Shown: positions 1 through 8,448 of the stretch, one piece after another | Numbering within the stretch: the stretch's first letter is position 1 | How the letters are laid out: the number at the start of each line of letters is the position of its first letter | Source: Moorella sp. Hama-1 | Lineage (GTDB): Bacteria > Bacillota > DSM-521 > Neomoorellales > Neomoorellaceae | Length of the DNA stretch: 64,000 bases | NCBI RefSeq assembly: GCF_023734095.1 | Contig: NZ_AP024620.1 | Location: 1,112,501 to 1,176,500, forward strand | Direction of reading: 5' to 3' | Translations under genes and position numbers: made by a program | Notes under the pieces: generated by a model | Databases searched by the model: none | The model's input: only the letters and a program-made list of their open reading frames with translations | What the model was told of the DNA's origin: nothing

Positions 1-548
1 GTGAGGGCCAGAAGCTGGTGGCCAATTACAGCAAGGGGATGCAGCAGCGCCTGGGCCTGGCCGCCGCCCTGGTGGGCGACCCGCGGGTGGTCTTCCTGGA
101 CGAGCCCACCTCAGCCCTGGACCCCCTGGGTCGGCGCCAGGTAAGGGAGATCCTCCTGGCCCTGAAGGAGGCCGGCAAGACCGTCTTCTTAAACAGCCAC
201 CTCTTGAGCGAGGTCGAGCAGGTCTGCGATCAGGTGGCCGTAATCAACCGGGGCACGGTGGTGGCCGGCGGCAGGCTGGCCGAACTGCTGGCCGGGCCGG
301 CGGAAGTGGTCGTAAGGGTTTCCGGCCTGGGAACAGAAATGGTGGAAGAGCTGCGCCGGTCTTACCCCGCCCTGGACCTGGAAGGGGACAGGCTGGTGGT
401 GGCCGTGGCCGGACAGGAGGAGGTCCCCGATTTGATAGCCAGGCTGGTAGCCGGGGGCTGCCGCATCTACGAAGTGGTCCCCGGCCATAATTCCCTGGAG
501 GACATCTTTGTCCACCTGGTGCGGGAGGGGGAGCAGGCATGTGGTTGA
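1..548 (+). CDS. ABC transporter ATP-binding protein, C-terminal part (cut by window edge)
   Basis: The reading frame is open from base 3, so the gene begins outside the window. What remains is the second half of an ABC ATPase: the signature motif (YSKGMQQRLGLA), Walker B with catalytic Glu (VFLDEPTSALDP), the D-loop and the switch His in NSHLL. A C-terminal extension of about 90 residues follows, as in CcmA/NosF-type exporters. The stop overlaps the start of the permease gene by 10 bases, so the two are translationally coupled and very likely form one transporter. The substrate cannot be told; NosF/NosY-type, lantibiotic-immunity-type and drug exporters all share this architecture. The family call is secure. 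Confidence 0.93.
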   Translation, partial: EGQKLVANYSKGMQQRLGLAAALVGDPRVVFLDEPTSALDPLGRRQVREILLALKEAGKTVFLNSHLLSEVEQVCDQVAVINRGTVVAGGRLAELLAGPAEVVVRVSGLGTEMVEELRRSYPALDLEGDRLVVAVAGQEEVPDLIARLVAGGCRIYEVVPGHNSLEDIFVHLVREGEQACG

Positions 549-1417
549 TGGCCCTCTTTACCTTCCGGGAGGCCTGGCGCAAGAAGGTCGTCCTGGTGGC
601 CGGCGTCCTGACCCTGGCCTTCCTGGTCCTCTACGGCACTGGCCTGCACTTTATCACCAGGGATATGGTGAATACCGCCAATCCCGCCGCCACCGCCACC
701 AGTTACTTTGCCATGATGCAGTCGATCCTGCTCTTTGTCATGGGGATCTACCTGGCCAGCTTCCTGGTGGCCGGCCTGGCCATCCTGGCCGCTGTGGGCA
801 GCATCGCTGGCGAGATCGAGAATGGCAGCCTTTACACCCTGGCCGTCCGGCCCCTCAGCCGCCGCGACCTGCTCCTGGGTAAATTCCTGGGCCTGGCGGC
901 CATGCTGGTGCTCTATGCCGCCATCTTTTTCCTGGCCCTGGCCGGCCTGGTCTACTGGCAAACAGGCCTGGTCATCCCCGGGCTGGGACCGGCCCTGGGC
1001 CTCTTTATCCTGGAGCCCCTGGTCCTCCTGGCCGTGACCATGCTGGGTACCACCAAGCTCAGCACCCTTGGTAACGGCGTCCTGGCCTTCGCCCTCTACG
1101 CCATCGCCGTCGTCGGCGGCATGATGGAGCAGATCGGTGCCCTGATAGAGAATACCACTGCCACGATCTATACCGGCGTAGTCACCAGCCTCATCCTGCC
1201 GGCGGACGCCATCTACCGGCGGCTGGTGGCGACGGTGGTGGACCGGCTCCCCGCCGGCAACGGCCAGGACATTCCCCGTTTTATAAACCCCCAGTCGATG
1301 CTGGGTCCTTTCGGCAGCCAGTCTACACCCAGCGATTGGATGCTCCTCTATACCCTGGTCTATATTGTCATCTTGCTGGCGGCGGCGGTTTACGTCTTTA
1401 ACCGGCGAGATGTTTAG
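539..1417 (+). CDS. ABC-2 type transporter permease (NosY-like)
   Basis: 292 residues with about six hydrophobic segments, the pattern of ABC-2 permeases. An N-terminal amphipathic stretch (FTFREAWRKKVVL) precedes TM1. The motif EIENGSLYTLAVRPLSRRDLLLGK between TM2 and TM3 is typical of the coupling-helix region of the NosY/ABC-2 family (given here only as a landmark, residues about 95-118). A large extracytoplasmic loop lies between the fifth and sixth segments (residues about 210-265). It follows its ATPase with a 10-base overlap. The substrate is unknown. No further gene follows on this strand for 600 bases, so this is probably the end of the operon. Confidence 0.9.
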   Translation: MWLMALFTFREAWRKKVVLVAGVLTLAFLVLYGTGLHFITRDMVNTANPAATATSYFAMMQSILLFVMGIYLASFLVAGLAILAAVGSIAGEIENGSLYTLAVRPLSRRDLLLGKFLGLAAMLVLYAAIFFLALAGLVYWQTGLVIPGLGPALGLFILEPLVLLAVTMLGTTKLSTLGNGVLAFALYAIAVVGGMMEQIGALIENTTATIYTGVVTSLILPADAIYRRLVATVVDRLPAGNGQDIPRFINPQSMLGPFGSQSTPSDWMLLYTLVYIVILLAAAVYVFNRRDV

Positions 1418-1690
1418 GCCAACAGCGGCGCTAAACCCTTTTCGCGCTCTAGACTACAGCAGCGTTAAAATAACAGTGCCTCTGTAAATTAGTTAAACCT
1501 ATGGATAACTACCCCCTAGTTGAAATACCGGCGACTTTTGTTAATGATACGAGTTCTAACTGCACAGCTCGAAAGCGTACCGAAAACCGGTGCGCTCCTT
1601 TTTATTATGAGGGATTTGGACCATTTCTGGAAATATTGAGCTATCTTATCTGGCAGACCCTGACGGTAGTAATGCCGCTTTCCAGCTCCG
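1418..1690. other. Intergenic region, no gene recognised
   Basis: About 270 bases after the permease. An ATG-started reading frame of 112 codons (from 1501) crosses it, but it has no recognisable protein motif. Its second half runs out of frame through the pseudogene at 1690-1950, so it is not called as a gene. No clear terminator or promoter was seen. Confidence 0.4.
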
Positions 1691-1950
1691 GCGAGATCAC
1701 CCAACCCGGCTCTCTCCGGCTTCCGGGTGCGCATCATCGTTTGGAGCAGCGGCTACGCGGAAGAAGCCGGGGTGAAGTTCCCCGACGATGCTTCCTTCCG
1801 GGGCGACGAGATCGTACTTACCCCTGCTGGTCCGGTTAGCGGCAGGAAAAAACCTGGCGAGACACCTACCTGACGGACGCTAAGACCCCGGACGTATTGT
1901 ACACCGTCAGGGTGCGGATCAGGGGTACCCGTGAGAGGAAAAAGGGGTGA
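1690..1950 (+). pseudogene. Remnant of a protein gene with a homopolymer frameshift
   Basis: Two adjacent frames read as one protein-like segment. Frame 2 from about 1690 gives ...GFRVRIIVWSSGYAEEAG... to the run of six A at 1847-1852. Shifting by one base there continues as TWRDTYLTDAKTPDVLY... to a TGA at 1948-1950. Composition and codon use look like real coding DNA on both sides of the A-run. There is no start codon with a ribosome site, so the 5' end is also lost. The family is not recognised. The A6 run is also where a sequencing indel would fall, so the frameshift itself could be an error. Confidence 0.5.
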
Positions 1951-1982
1951 TAGCCGCCCACGCTGGCGTTATCACCCCTTGA
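1941..1982. terminator. Stem-loop, probable terminator
   Basis: Near-perfect inverted repeat: AAGGGGTGATA (1942-1952) pairs with TATCACCCCTT (1970-1980), and inner GCC/GGC pairs extend the stem. It lies just past the 3' end of the minus-strand anti-sigma gene and overlaps the end of the plus-strand remnant. T-runs are short on both sides. Confidence 0.6.
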
Positions 1983-2020
1983 TTCTGCTATAGCTGGGGG
2001 GTTTGCGGCTTTAACTACCT

Positions 2021-2845
2021 TCACTTGATTGATGCGGCAATCCGGAACATCTCGTCCATGGACAATTCACTACTATTATCCCGTAACATGTAAACTATAC
2101 CGTTATCTTCCCATTTGAGCATGTGCCCGGCTTTTACCGCAGGTTCGGCATTGCGGTCACCTACATTAACTACCGGAAACTCGGACCAATACGCCGTTTT
2201 ATTTCCCATCTTGACTTCTTTTATGGCGTCACCACCCTTAAGGAATCTCTGGTCGTCAGTCAGCATCAGGTTTAAGCCAGGGTGTTGTTGATCCGGGGTC
2301 CGGTAAAGGACCTGCACAATGCCCTTACCGTTGTCCCACTTGTCGGCACTGATGCCAACTTGCTCATAGCCGTCCGGCAGGTAAGCAGGCAGCGAGACAG
2401 GAAATCCGGCGGCGGCTTCGGCTTCCATGGGTGTCAAGTTATTGTCCACGGGTTTAGCTGCTTTCACCTCCTGTTTTTCTATAGCTGTTATTCTCATTGA
2501 TGCGACTTCTTCTTTGATAACCGCATATCCCGCGTCTGTCCTTATAATTTTATAGGCGGCAATGGCCTGGATTTTTTCAGCGGCCCAGGCCCGGGCTTGA
2601 GGCGAAACGCCGAAGGTTAAGCCACCTGCGAGAAGTAATCCACACAGGGCTACCGCGGCAACCTTTTTCCAGGCTGGCTGCCAGGGGAGCAAGTAACCTC
2701 CCGGCTCCTTGCCCAACATGATTATTCGGCGCTCCTGTCCCGGGGCGGTAATTCCAGTCTTAACCCGCTCCCACATGTCCGGTGCGGGTTCGATTTCTGC
2801 GGCTTTGCTGGCCAAAGCCGCACGCAGCCATTGTTCAAGTTGCAT
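2021..2845 (-). CDS. Anti-sigma factor, DUF4367-type
   Basis: 274 residues. The N-terminal cytoplasmic part (MQLEQWLRAALASKAAEIEP...) is followed by one membrane segment at about residues 60-82 and an extracytoplasmic C-terminal domain. That domain has the FPVSLPAYLPDGYE stretch typical of DUF4367/DUF4179 anti-sigma regulators. The gene lies 22 bases downstream of an ECF sigma factor in the same direction, the usual order. No zinc-binding HxxxCxxC anti-sigma motif is visible at the N-terminus, so binding to the sigma factor would be of the non-zinc type. A ribosome site (AGGAG...GAGG) precedes the ATG. The role as anti-sigma factor is inferred from domain and neighbour. Confidence 0.8.
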   Translation of the reverse strand: MQLEQWLRAALASKAAEIEPAPDMWERVKTGITAPGQERRIIMLGKEPGGYLLPWQPAWKKVAAVALCGLLLAGGLTFGVSPQARAWAAEKIQAIAAYKIIRTDAGYAVIKEEVASMRITAIEKQEVKAAKPVDNNLTPMEAEAAAGFPVSLPAYLPDGYEQVGISADKWDNGKGIVQVLYRTPDQQHPGLNLMLTDDQRFLKGGDAIKEVKMGNKTAYWSEFPVVNVGDRNAEPAVKAGHMLKWEDNGIVYMLRDNSSELSMDEMFRIAASIK

Positions 2846-2867
2846 TTACCTCACACTCCTTTTTTGG

Positions 2868-3461
2868 TTATTGAACTACATCTTCTTGGCCGAGGTATGC
2901 TCTCTCATCCCGGGAAGAAGGCTCCAGGCCATATTGCTTGAGTTCACGGGCCAACTGTTTCCTGGCGTTGTGCAGGCGTGATTTGACTGTGCCTTCCCGG
3001 CATCCGAGTACATGAGCTATTTCCTTGATCGAGAGTTCGTTGAAATAGTAGAGGACAATGGTGGTCCGCAGGGGGGTGTTAAGTCGGCCGACAGCCTTCT
3101 GTACTATATCCTTCTTCAGTTTGGCTTCCACGGCTTCCGCAAGGTTCGTGTCATTAACCAGGAATTTGTTGTCGCTGTCAGCAAGAGATTCAAGAGAAAC
3201 CTTGCCCTTTTCTTTGGCCGTATGACGCCAACTTAACCGGCTCAGGACCCGATAGAACCAGGCCTGGAACATTTCTGGTTTTCGCAACCGTTTGATATCC
3301 CGATAGCACTGGATAAAGGTTTCTTGAGCGATGTCTTCAGCCATATCCCTGCGGCCTGTTATCAGATAGGCTGTGCGAACTGCTTTGGCGCCGTTACGTT
3401 CTACCAAAATGCTGAAGGCTTCTACGTCGCCCTGCTGGCAGCGCTGGATCAAATCATCCAC
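2868..3461 (-). CDS. ECF-type RNA polymerase sigma factor
   Basis: 197 residues. Region 2 is at about residues 20-90: RNGAKAVRTAYLITGRRDMAEDIAQETFIQCYRDI, then the RKPEMFQAWFYRVLSRLSW core. Region 4 is at about 125-180, with the helix-turn-helix ELSIKEIAHVLGCREGTVKSRLHNARKQL. Length and layout fit SigW/SigV-like ECF factors. It is co-transcribed with the anti-sigma gene behind it. A strong GGAGG lies seven bases before the ATG. On the minus strand a TATAAT is present at 3496-3501; no convincing ECF-type -35/-10 pair was seen, so autoregulation is not demonstrated from sequence. Confidence 0.93.
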   Translation of the reverse strand: MDDLIQRCQQGDVEAFSILVERNGAKAVRTAYLITGRRDMAEDIAQETFIQCYRDIKRLRKPEMFQAWFYRVLSRLSWRHTAKEKGKVSLESLADSDNKFLVNDTNLAEAVEAKLKKDIVQKAVGRLNTPLRTTIVLYYFNELSIKEIAHVLGCREGTVKSRLHNARKQLARELKQYGLEPSSRDERAYLGQEDVVQ

Positions 3462-3608
3462 ATCTGCCCCTCCTTTGGTTTTGGGAGCTCCCTCTATTAT
3501 AAAAGGGGCGGCGGCGCCTCGAAAGGTTCACTTTGGGTAGCAAGTTTTTTCGAGCACCTTTATCCAGTAACGTGTTGGTGAATAGTTGGTTATGTAAGTA
3601 CCTAAGGA

Positions 3609-3824
3609 ATGTATGCAGGGCAAAGTAAGGCGGGACGTTACGTGGTTATCGAAGGGGGTGGCTTTGAAACCCGCTGCGGTAACTTGAGCGCCATCGGTGC
3701 GCGGCAGGGAGAGAGAGTAGAGGCGGGCCAGGGTATCGGCCCGGTGGGGAACACCGGTCTTTCCACCGGGCCGCACCTGGGCTTCCGGGTGCCCTTTGGC
3801 GGCCGGTGGCAGAAACCGTTGTAG
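3609..3824 (+). pseudogene. M23 peptidase (LytM/lysostaphin) C-terminal remnant
   Basis: A 71-codon frame matches the end of an M23 metallopeptidase: GRYVVIEGGGFETR, then GARQGERVEAGQGIGPVGNTG and TGPHLGFRV...WQKPL. The zinc-binding HxxxD half and all N-terminal parts are missing. The invariant HLHF is changed to HLGF, and the usual Tyr/His before GNL is Cys. The fragment is therefore not an active enzyme. It has no plausible promoter or ribosome site and lies among other remnants (1690-1950, 4575-4718). Confidence 0.75.
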
Positions 3825-3863
3825 TATTGCTAAAGACGGGGAAGGCAGCCCATGGGGGTGTGG

Positions 3864-3869
3864 TATAAT
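3864..3869 (+). promoter_or_regulatory. TATAAT -10 box before a small ORF
   Basis: TATAAT in the context GGTATAATAAGG, 57 bases before the ATG at 3926. No good -35 at 16-18 bases was found, so the promoter is tentative. Confidence 0.4.
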
Positions 3870-3925
3870 AAGGGCAAATAGCGTACACGAAAATGAGTTA
3901 CAAGTCATAAGGGGGACCTTGAGTA

Positions 3926-4039
3926 ATGGGTATGAACAGCAACATGGAACGGTTGAAGGCGGAAGTGGCCTCCCTGTCCAGGGAAGAGGCGGCGGAGTTA
4001 CTGGCCTATATTCAAAGCAAGTTTGACTTGGAAGGTTAG
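3926..4039 (+). CDS. Small hypothetical protein (37 aa)
   Basis: ATG at 3926 behind GGGGGACC. The product is a charged, helical peptide (MERLKAEVASLSREEAAELL, then AYIQSKFDLEG). Codon use is like the neighbouring genes, unlike the flanking debris. The internal ATG at 3944 could be the true start. The family is not recognised. It may be a functional small protein or the surviving tail of a larger one; the ribosome site and the -10 box upstream favour a real gene. Confidence 0.45.
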   Translation: MGMNSNMERLKAEVASLSREEAAELLAYIQSKFDLEG

Positions 4040-4183
4040 CCACCGGGAGACGCTTTATTGAACAAAATAAGGGTGCCCTGAAGGATCTGGCCGAATGAAG
4101 TATCCCAGCCTGGAGGTCGTGCAACGTTGAAGCCAAAGAAAAGGCGCAACATGTTTAGGATGTGCAAACAGGAGGGAGGCTGT

Positions 4184-4480
4184 ATGGCTTCTGGTTGTAT
4201 TATAGGAAATTGTTGGGTTTGTAATGAGTTTATCTGGGAAGATGAACCTTGGGAAATCATTGGAGGCGAAATGGTACATCGAAACTGTGTTACTAAAATA
4301 ACTGGAGTATATCGAGAGTTAAATGCAATTAAAGATAGAGCGAAGAGATTGGAGACTATATTAACTTCACATTCCAAAGATGATGCACACCACATGTTTA
4401 AAATGCGAAAGGGTTCTAACCGCCCTATGGAGGCGGTAACGTTGACATGGGTTTGGACTATTTTTATCTCACAAGCATAG
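4184..4480 (+). CDS. Small Cys-rich hypothetical protein
   Basis: ATG at 4184 follows AGGAGGGAGG; an upstream ATG at 4127 lacks such a site. About 98 residues. The N-terminal part has a possible metal-binding pattern, GNCWVCNEF then HRNC (Cys-x2-Cys...His-x2-Cys), as in treble-clef or LIM-like knuckles. A helical stretch rich in Lys and Arg follows. The base composition is clearly AT-richer than the surrounding genes, which suggests acquired DNA. The function is not known. The last 25 residues look unrelated to the rest, so the true C-terminus may have been altered by decay. Confidence 0.5.
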   Translation: MASGCIIGNCWVCNEFIWEDEPWEIIGGEMVHRNCVTKITGVYRELNAIKDRAKRLETILTSHSKDDAHHMFKMRKGSNRPMEAVTLTWVWTIFISQA

Positions 4481-4574
4481 TTCTGAAAGGTCCCCAATAT
4501 GTTTGTAAGGTTGAGGCGAAACATAACGCAGTTATTGAAGGGGCGGCTTAGGCCTTGGAACTCGCTATGGTCAG

Positions 4575-4718
4575 TCATCTCCCCGGTATTACGGTAGCCC
4601 TCAACGCATCCCACATCTCACCGGTCACCAGACCCAACCGCCAGATGGCGATACCATCAAGGCCGTACCGCTGGGCAATGCCCACTTTGGGCTGCCTGTC
4701 TCTTTGACCGGATAACAT
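4575..4718 (-). pseudogene. C-terminal remnant of a GH18-like glycoside hydrolase
   Basis: On the minus strand the frame ending at a TGA (4575-4577) reads VGIAQRYGLDGIAIWRLGL, then VTGEMWDAL. This is the closing strand and helix of spore-type GH18 hydrolases (G-I-A-x-W-R-L-G). An in-frame TAA just upstream, beyond the ATG at 4718, shows that the rest of the gene is gone. The fragment is too short to be functional. Identification rests on the motif alone. Confidence 0.6.
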
Positions 4719-4811
4719 TTAAACCCCACCACTGCCCCGGAGTAAAAGGGCCAATTGGAAGAGGACATCCTGGCTTAAGGGGAAGCAGGGTTGTTAACAA
4801 TAAACCTTGGA

Positions 4812-4854
4812 CAAAAGGCCTCGCCTCTGGTAAATTAGAGGGGAGGCTTTTTGG
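4812..4854 (+). terminator. Stem-loop with T-run before ftsY
   Basis: AAAAGGCCTCGCCTCT pairs imperfectly with AGAGGGGAGGCTTTTT (4813-4852), loop GGTAAATT. It has terminator form and ends 23 bases before the ftsY start. It may separate ftsY from the decayed region or act as a leader attenuator. Confidence 0.6.
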
Positions 4855-4875
4855 TTTAGCTTGGAGGGAACAGAG

Positions 4876-5811
4876 TTGAATTTTTTCGGCAGACTTAAAG
4901 AGGGTTTAAATAAGACGCGGGAGAACCTCACCCGGCGGGTGGGGGCTTTGCTGGCCGGCAGCAGCCTCCTGGATGACGATTTCTTTGACGAACTGGAGGA
5001 GATCCTGGTGACGGCCGATGTCGGCGCCAGGACCAGCATGGAACTGGTGGAGCGGATACGGCAGGAGGTAAAGGAACGGCGGATAACTGAACCGCCTGCG
5101 GTCGGAGAACTGCTCCGGGAAGAAGTTACCAGAATCCTGGGAGAGGAAGTGGCGCGCCTGAGCTGGTCACCCACGCCGCCGACAGTAATCCTGGTGGTGG
5201 GAGTCAACGGCGCCGGCAAAACGACGACCATCGGCAAGCTGGCCTACCGCTTTCAACAGGAGGGCAAGAAGGTCATCCTGGCGGCGGCCGACACCTTCCG
5301 CGCCGCGGCCGGCGAGCAGCTGGCCGTGTGGGCCGAGCGGGCCGGGGCCGGGCTGATCCGCCACCAGGCCGGCGCCGACCCGGCGGCGGTGGTCTACGAC
5401 GCCATCCAGTCGGCCCGCAACCGCCACGCCGACGTCGTCCTGGTGGATACCGCCGGCCGCCTGCAGACGAAAACGAACCTGATGGAAGAACTGAAGAAAA
5501 TCCGCCGGGTGGTGGAAAGGGAACTGCCGGGGGCGCCCCATGAGGTCCTCCTGGTCCTGGACGCCACCACCGGCCAGAACGCCCTCTCCCAGGCTAAGCT
5601 CTTCCATGAGGCCACCGGGGTCACCGGGATTGCCTTGACCAAACTTGACGGTACGGCCAAAGGCGGGGTGGTCCTGGCCATTGCTGCTGAAATAGGTATC
5701 CCCGTTAAACTGGTGGGCCTGGGAGAAGGCCTGGACGACCTGAAGGAGTTCCAACCCCGGGATTTTGCCGCCGCCCTGTTCAGCAGCCTGGCCGGGGAGA
5801 AGGGGGAATAA
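4876..5811 (+). CDS. ftsY: Signal recognition particle receptor FtsY
   Basis: SRP receptor GTPase that docks Ffh-ribosome complexes at the membrane. The start is TTG at 4876, seven bases after GGAGGG (4863-4868); the in-frame TTG at 4861 lies before that site. The product has about 311 residues and no long acidic A domain, as in Gram-positive FtsY. The N domain is at about 1-95. The G domain has the P-loop [10 protein letters not shown] at about 109-118, DTAGR at about 190 and [10 protein letters not shown] at about 254. Ffh lies 3 kb downstream, separated by mtaD, an aldo/keto reductase and ylxM. Confidence 0.97.
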   Translation: MNFFGRLKEGLNKTRENLTRRVGALLAGSSLLDDDFFDELEEILVTADVGARTSMELVERIRQEVKERRITEPPAVGELLREEVTRILGEEVARLSWSPTPPTVILVVGVNGAGKTTTIGKLAYRFQQEGKKVILAAADTFRAAAGEQLAVWAERAGAGLIRHQAGADPAAVVYDAIQSARNRHADVVLVDTAGRLQTKTNLMEELKKIRRVVERELPGAPHEVLLVLDATTGQNALSQAKLFHEATGVTGIALTKLDGTAKGGVVLAIAAEIGIPVKLVGLGEGLDDLKEFQPRDFAAALFSSLAGEKGE

Positions 5812-5813
5812 CC

Positions 5814-7100
5814 ATGGGTAAAATCTTAATTAAAGGCTGCACCATCATCCCCATCGCCGGCGCGGTGGTAGTTGACGGCGCCATCGCCATTGATAGCGAC
5901 CGCCTCCAATATGTCGGCCCGGCGCAGGGGGTGCCGGCAGAATGGCAGGCTGATACCGTCATCGCGGCGGAGGGGATGGCCGCCTTGCCGGGACTGGTCA
6001 ATGCCCACACCCACGCCGCCATGACGCTGTTGCGCAGCTACGCCGACGATCTGCCCTTGAAGCAATGGCTGGAAGAAAAGATCTGGCCCCGGGAAGGAGA
6101 GCTCGACCGGGAGGATATCTACTGGAGCACCCAGCTCGCTCTGCTGGAGATGATCCGCTCCGGGACCACCACCTTTGCCGATATGTATTTCCATATGGAT
6201 GCAGTGGCGGAAGCGGTGGTGGCTGCCGGTCTGCGGGGCTGCCTCAGCCAGGGGTTGATTGGCTTTCAGGATACCAGCCACAAGCGCTTGGCCACCGGCA
6301 TCAGCCTGGTTAAAGAGTGGCAGGGCGCCGGCGCGGGTCGGGTGACCACCATGCTCGGCCCCCACGCCCCCTATACCTGCCCGCCGGCATACCTGACCAG
6401 GGTGGCGGAAACAGCAGCCCGGCTGGGGGTGGGCCTACATATCCACCTGGCGGAAACCCGGGGAGAGGTTGACGAAATCAAGGCCCGTTACGGGACTACC
6501 CCGGTAGCCCTGGTCAATAAGCTGGGTCTCCTGGACCTGCCCGTCCTGGCCGCCCATTGCGTCCACCTAACCACCGAGGAAATCGCCATCCTGGCCGCGA
6601 AAAAGGCCGGCGTGGCCCACTGCCCGGAGAGCAACCTGAAGCTGGCCAGCGGCGTGGCCCCGGTGAAAGAGATGCTGGCCGCCGGCGTCAATGTAGCCCT
6701 CGGCACCGACAGCGCCGCCAGCAACAATAACCTGGACATGGTGGCTGAGACCCGGACGGCGGCCCTGCTGGCTAAAGGCATTAGCGGGGATCCGACGGCC
6801 GTTCCCGCCCACCAGGCCCTGACCATGGCCACTTTGAACGGGGCCAGAGCCCTGGGCCTGGAAAAGGAGATCGGCACCTTGGAAGCGGGTAAAAAGGCCG
6901 ACCTGATCCTGGTGGACATGCGCCAGGCCCACCTCATGCCCCCCAACGACGTGGAGGCCCACCTGGTCTATGCTGCCCGGGGGAGCGACGTGGATACCGT
7001 TATTGTCCAGGGCCGGATCCTTATGGCCGGTGGCGAAGTCAAGACCCTGGATGCTGAAAAGATTTACGCCCAGGTGACGAAGAGGATGCAAAAAGGGTAA
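5814..7100 (+). CDS. mtaD: 5-methylthioadenosine/S-adenosylhomocysteine deaminase
   Basis: 428-residue amidohydrolase of the MtaD/SsnA group, which deaminates MTA and SAH to their inosyl forms for salvage of the methylation by-products. Metal site: NAHTHAAM at about 62-69, a further His in HIHLAETRGEVDE (about 209), AHCVH (about 246), and the Asp of GTDSAASNNNLDM (about 296). The DLPLKQWLEEKIWP loop is characteristic of this family. The gene starts two bases after the ftsY stop, so it is probably co-transcribed. Related guanine or chlorohydrolase activities cannot be fully excluded, but the motif set fits MtaD best. Confidence 0.9.
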   Translation: MGKILIKGCTIIPIAGAVVVDGAIAIDSDRLQYVGPAQGVPAEWQADTVIAAEGMAALPGLVNAHTHAAMTLLRSYADDLPLKQWLEEKIWPREGELDREDIYWSTQLALLEMIRSGTTTFADMYFHMDAVAEAVVAAGLRGCLSQGLIGFQDTSHKRLATGISLVKEWQGAGAGRVTTMLGPHAPYTCPPAYLTRVAETAARLGVGLHIHLAETRGEVDEIKARYGTTPVALVNKLGLLDLPVLAAHCVHLTTEEIAILAAKKAGVAHCPESNLKLASGVAPVKEMLAAGVNVALGTDSAASNNNLDMVAETRTAALLAKGISGDPTAVPAHQALTMATLNGARALGLEKEIGTLEAGKKADLILVDMRQAHLMPPNDVEAHLVYAARGSDVDTVIVQGRILMAGGEVKTLDAEKIYAQVTKRMQKG

Positions 7101-7447
7101 AAAAAGTCCACCTCCTTCCACGCCTGCGAGGTTAGCTGCCGGGTGCGGACCAAGGATGGCCCTACCCCGCGCCCCTTTTCCCGCTACCAGGAAAACGGGC
7201 GCAGGGATTAACCCCACTACCTGGTTCCCCCGCTTCCCACCGAGGAAATTCGGCGATCAGGTGGAAGAAGTGGAATTGATGGCGTCCTTATTGTAGCACG
7301 GAGGGGCAATTTTGTTAACATAAAACTTAATGGTAAAGGTGGCGGGTTTATTCCAGCCGGTTAGCAGGGACGGCGGCCGGCATCTGCCGGGCTAACGCCC
7401 CGGTTTTCTCCCGCCTGCAAAAAAAATTTCATCCGGAGGGGATGCTA
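7101..7447. other. Intergenic region with possible coding debris
   Basis: About 340 bases. The mtaD frame stays open for 36 codons past its stop, reading CRVRTKDGPTPRPFSRY... to a TAA at 7209. This may be debris of another gene or chance. TTGTTAACATAAAAC near 7313 is AT-rich and could be part of a promoter for the next gene, but no good pair was found. Confidence 0.3.
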
Positions 7448-8386
7448 GTGGAGTATCGCCGGCTTGGACGGACGGGCTTCAAGGTTTCCGAGCTATGTTT
7501 TGGCGCCCTGCCCATGGGGCCGCGCCAGAAAAACCTCGATGTTGACACCTGCACCAGGATTATCAAAAGGGCCCTGGAGGGCGGGGTTAATTTTGTTGAT
7601 ACAGCGCAAATATACGAGACCTATGAACCAATCCGGAGGGCTATTCACGCCTATGACGGCGAAGTAATTATCGCCACCAAGGCCGCTGCCGCCAGCTATG
7701 GGGATATGGAGCGGGCGATCCAGGAGGCCCGGGAGAAGCTCGAGTTGGATTATATCCATATTTTTCACCTGCATGCTGCCCGGGCAACGGAGCGAATTTT
7801 TGAGGAACGGGCAGGCGCCCTCCGCTGTCTCCTCGATGCCCGGGAGAAAGGGTTTATCGGGGCTGTGGGTATTTCCACCCACGGTGTGGCAGCCGTACGG
7901 AAGGCGGCCGCAGAAAAAGAAATAGACGTTGTCTTTCCGTTGGTGAATATCAGGGGGGCGGGCATCATCGACGGCAGCCGCGAAGACATGATGGCCGCCA
8001 TTGCGGAAGCTGTGGCTGCCGGCAAGGGGGTTTACCTGATGAAGGTCCTGGCCGGGGGCAACCTGCTGGACAACTACCAGGAGGCCATGGCCTTTGCCCG
8101 CCGGGTACCGGGTATTGCCGCCATAGCCGTAGGCATGGTCAGCGAGGCGGAGGTGGATTACAACCTGCGCTACTTTAACGGCGAAGACCCGGGAAAAATA
8201 GAGATTGCCGCCAAGGAGTTTGCCGTGGTGGAGACTGTCTGTGTCGGTGACGGCGCCTGCCTAAAGGCCTGCACCAACGACGCCATAACTATGGTTAACG
8301 GCAAGGCCAGGATCGACCGCGCCAAATGCCTCCTCTGCGGCTACTGCACCGAGGTGTGCCCGCATTTTGCCATAAGGATGATCTAG
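7448..8386 (+). CDS. Aldo/keto reductase fused to a 2x[4Fe-4S] ferredoxin domain
   Basis: 312 residues from the GTG at 7448, seven bases after GGAGGGG (the ATG at 7442 abuts that site). The AKR barrel is at residues 1-255: GRTGFKVSELCFGA, the catalytic Asp and Tyr in FVDTAQIYETYE (about 48-59), Lys in IIATKAAA and His in IFHLHA. The C-terminal ferredoxin domain, about 265-312, has CVGDGACLKAC and CLLCGYCTEVCP. This AKR-ferredoxin fusion is common in anaerobes. It suggests electron input from reduced ferredoxin or internal electron transfer rather than NADPH alone. The substrate is unknown. Confidence 0.88.
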   Translation: MEYRRLGRTGFKVSELCFGALPMGPRQKNLDVDTCTRIIKRALEGGVNFVDTAQIYETYEPIRRAIHAYDGEVIIATKAAAASYGDMERAIQEAREKLELDYIHIFHLHAARATERIFEERAGALRCLLDAREKGFIGAVGISTHGVAAVRKAAAEKEIDVVFPLVNIRGAGIIDGSREDMMAAIAEAVAAGKGVYLMKVLAGGNLLDNYQEAMAFARRVPGIAAIAVGMVSEAEVDYNLRYFNGEDPGKIEIAAKEFAVVETVCVGDGACLKACTNDAITMVNGKARIDRAKCLLCGYCTEVCPHFAIRMI

Positions 8387-8402
8387 TGTCAAAGCCCTGC
8401 CC

Positions 8403-8431
8403 TTGACACCTCCGTGAAAGTCCCCTATAAT
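8403..8431 (+). promoter_or_regulatory. Full-consensus sigma-A promoter of ylxM
   Basis: TTGACA (8403-8408), 17-base spacer, TATAAT (8426-8431). The predicted transcription start, about 8437-8438, lies only about 11 bases before the ATG at 8449, leaving almost no leader. Confidence 0.85.
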
Positions 8432-8448
8432 CTTTTACGGTGGTGCCC

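Noticed and set aside
244-961. Long minus-strand frames over the ABC transporter
   Set aside because: Gln/His/Gly-rich antisense frames, common opposite GC-rich genes, with no motif.
3528-4136. 202-codon minus-strand frame
   Set aside because: It lies opposite the M23 remnant and the small ORF, has no recognisable motif, and its Pro/Ser-rich product is typical of antisense frames.
8401-8431. TTGACA/TATAAT as promoter for a short RNA rather than ylxM
   Set aside because: No terminator lies close downstream and the spacing leads straight into ylxM, so an RNA gene is not needed to explain it.
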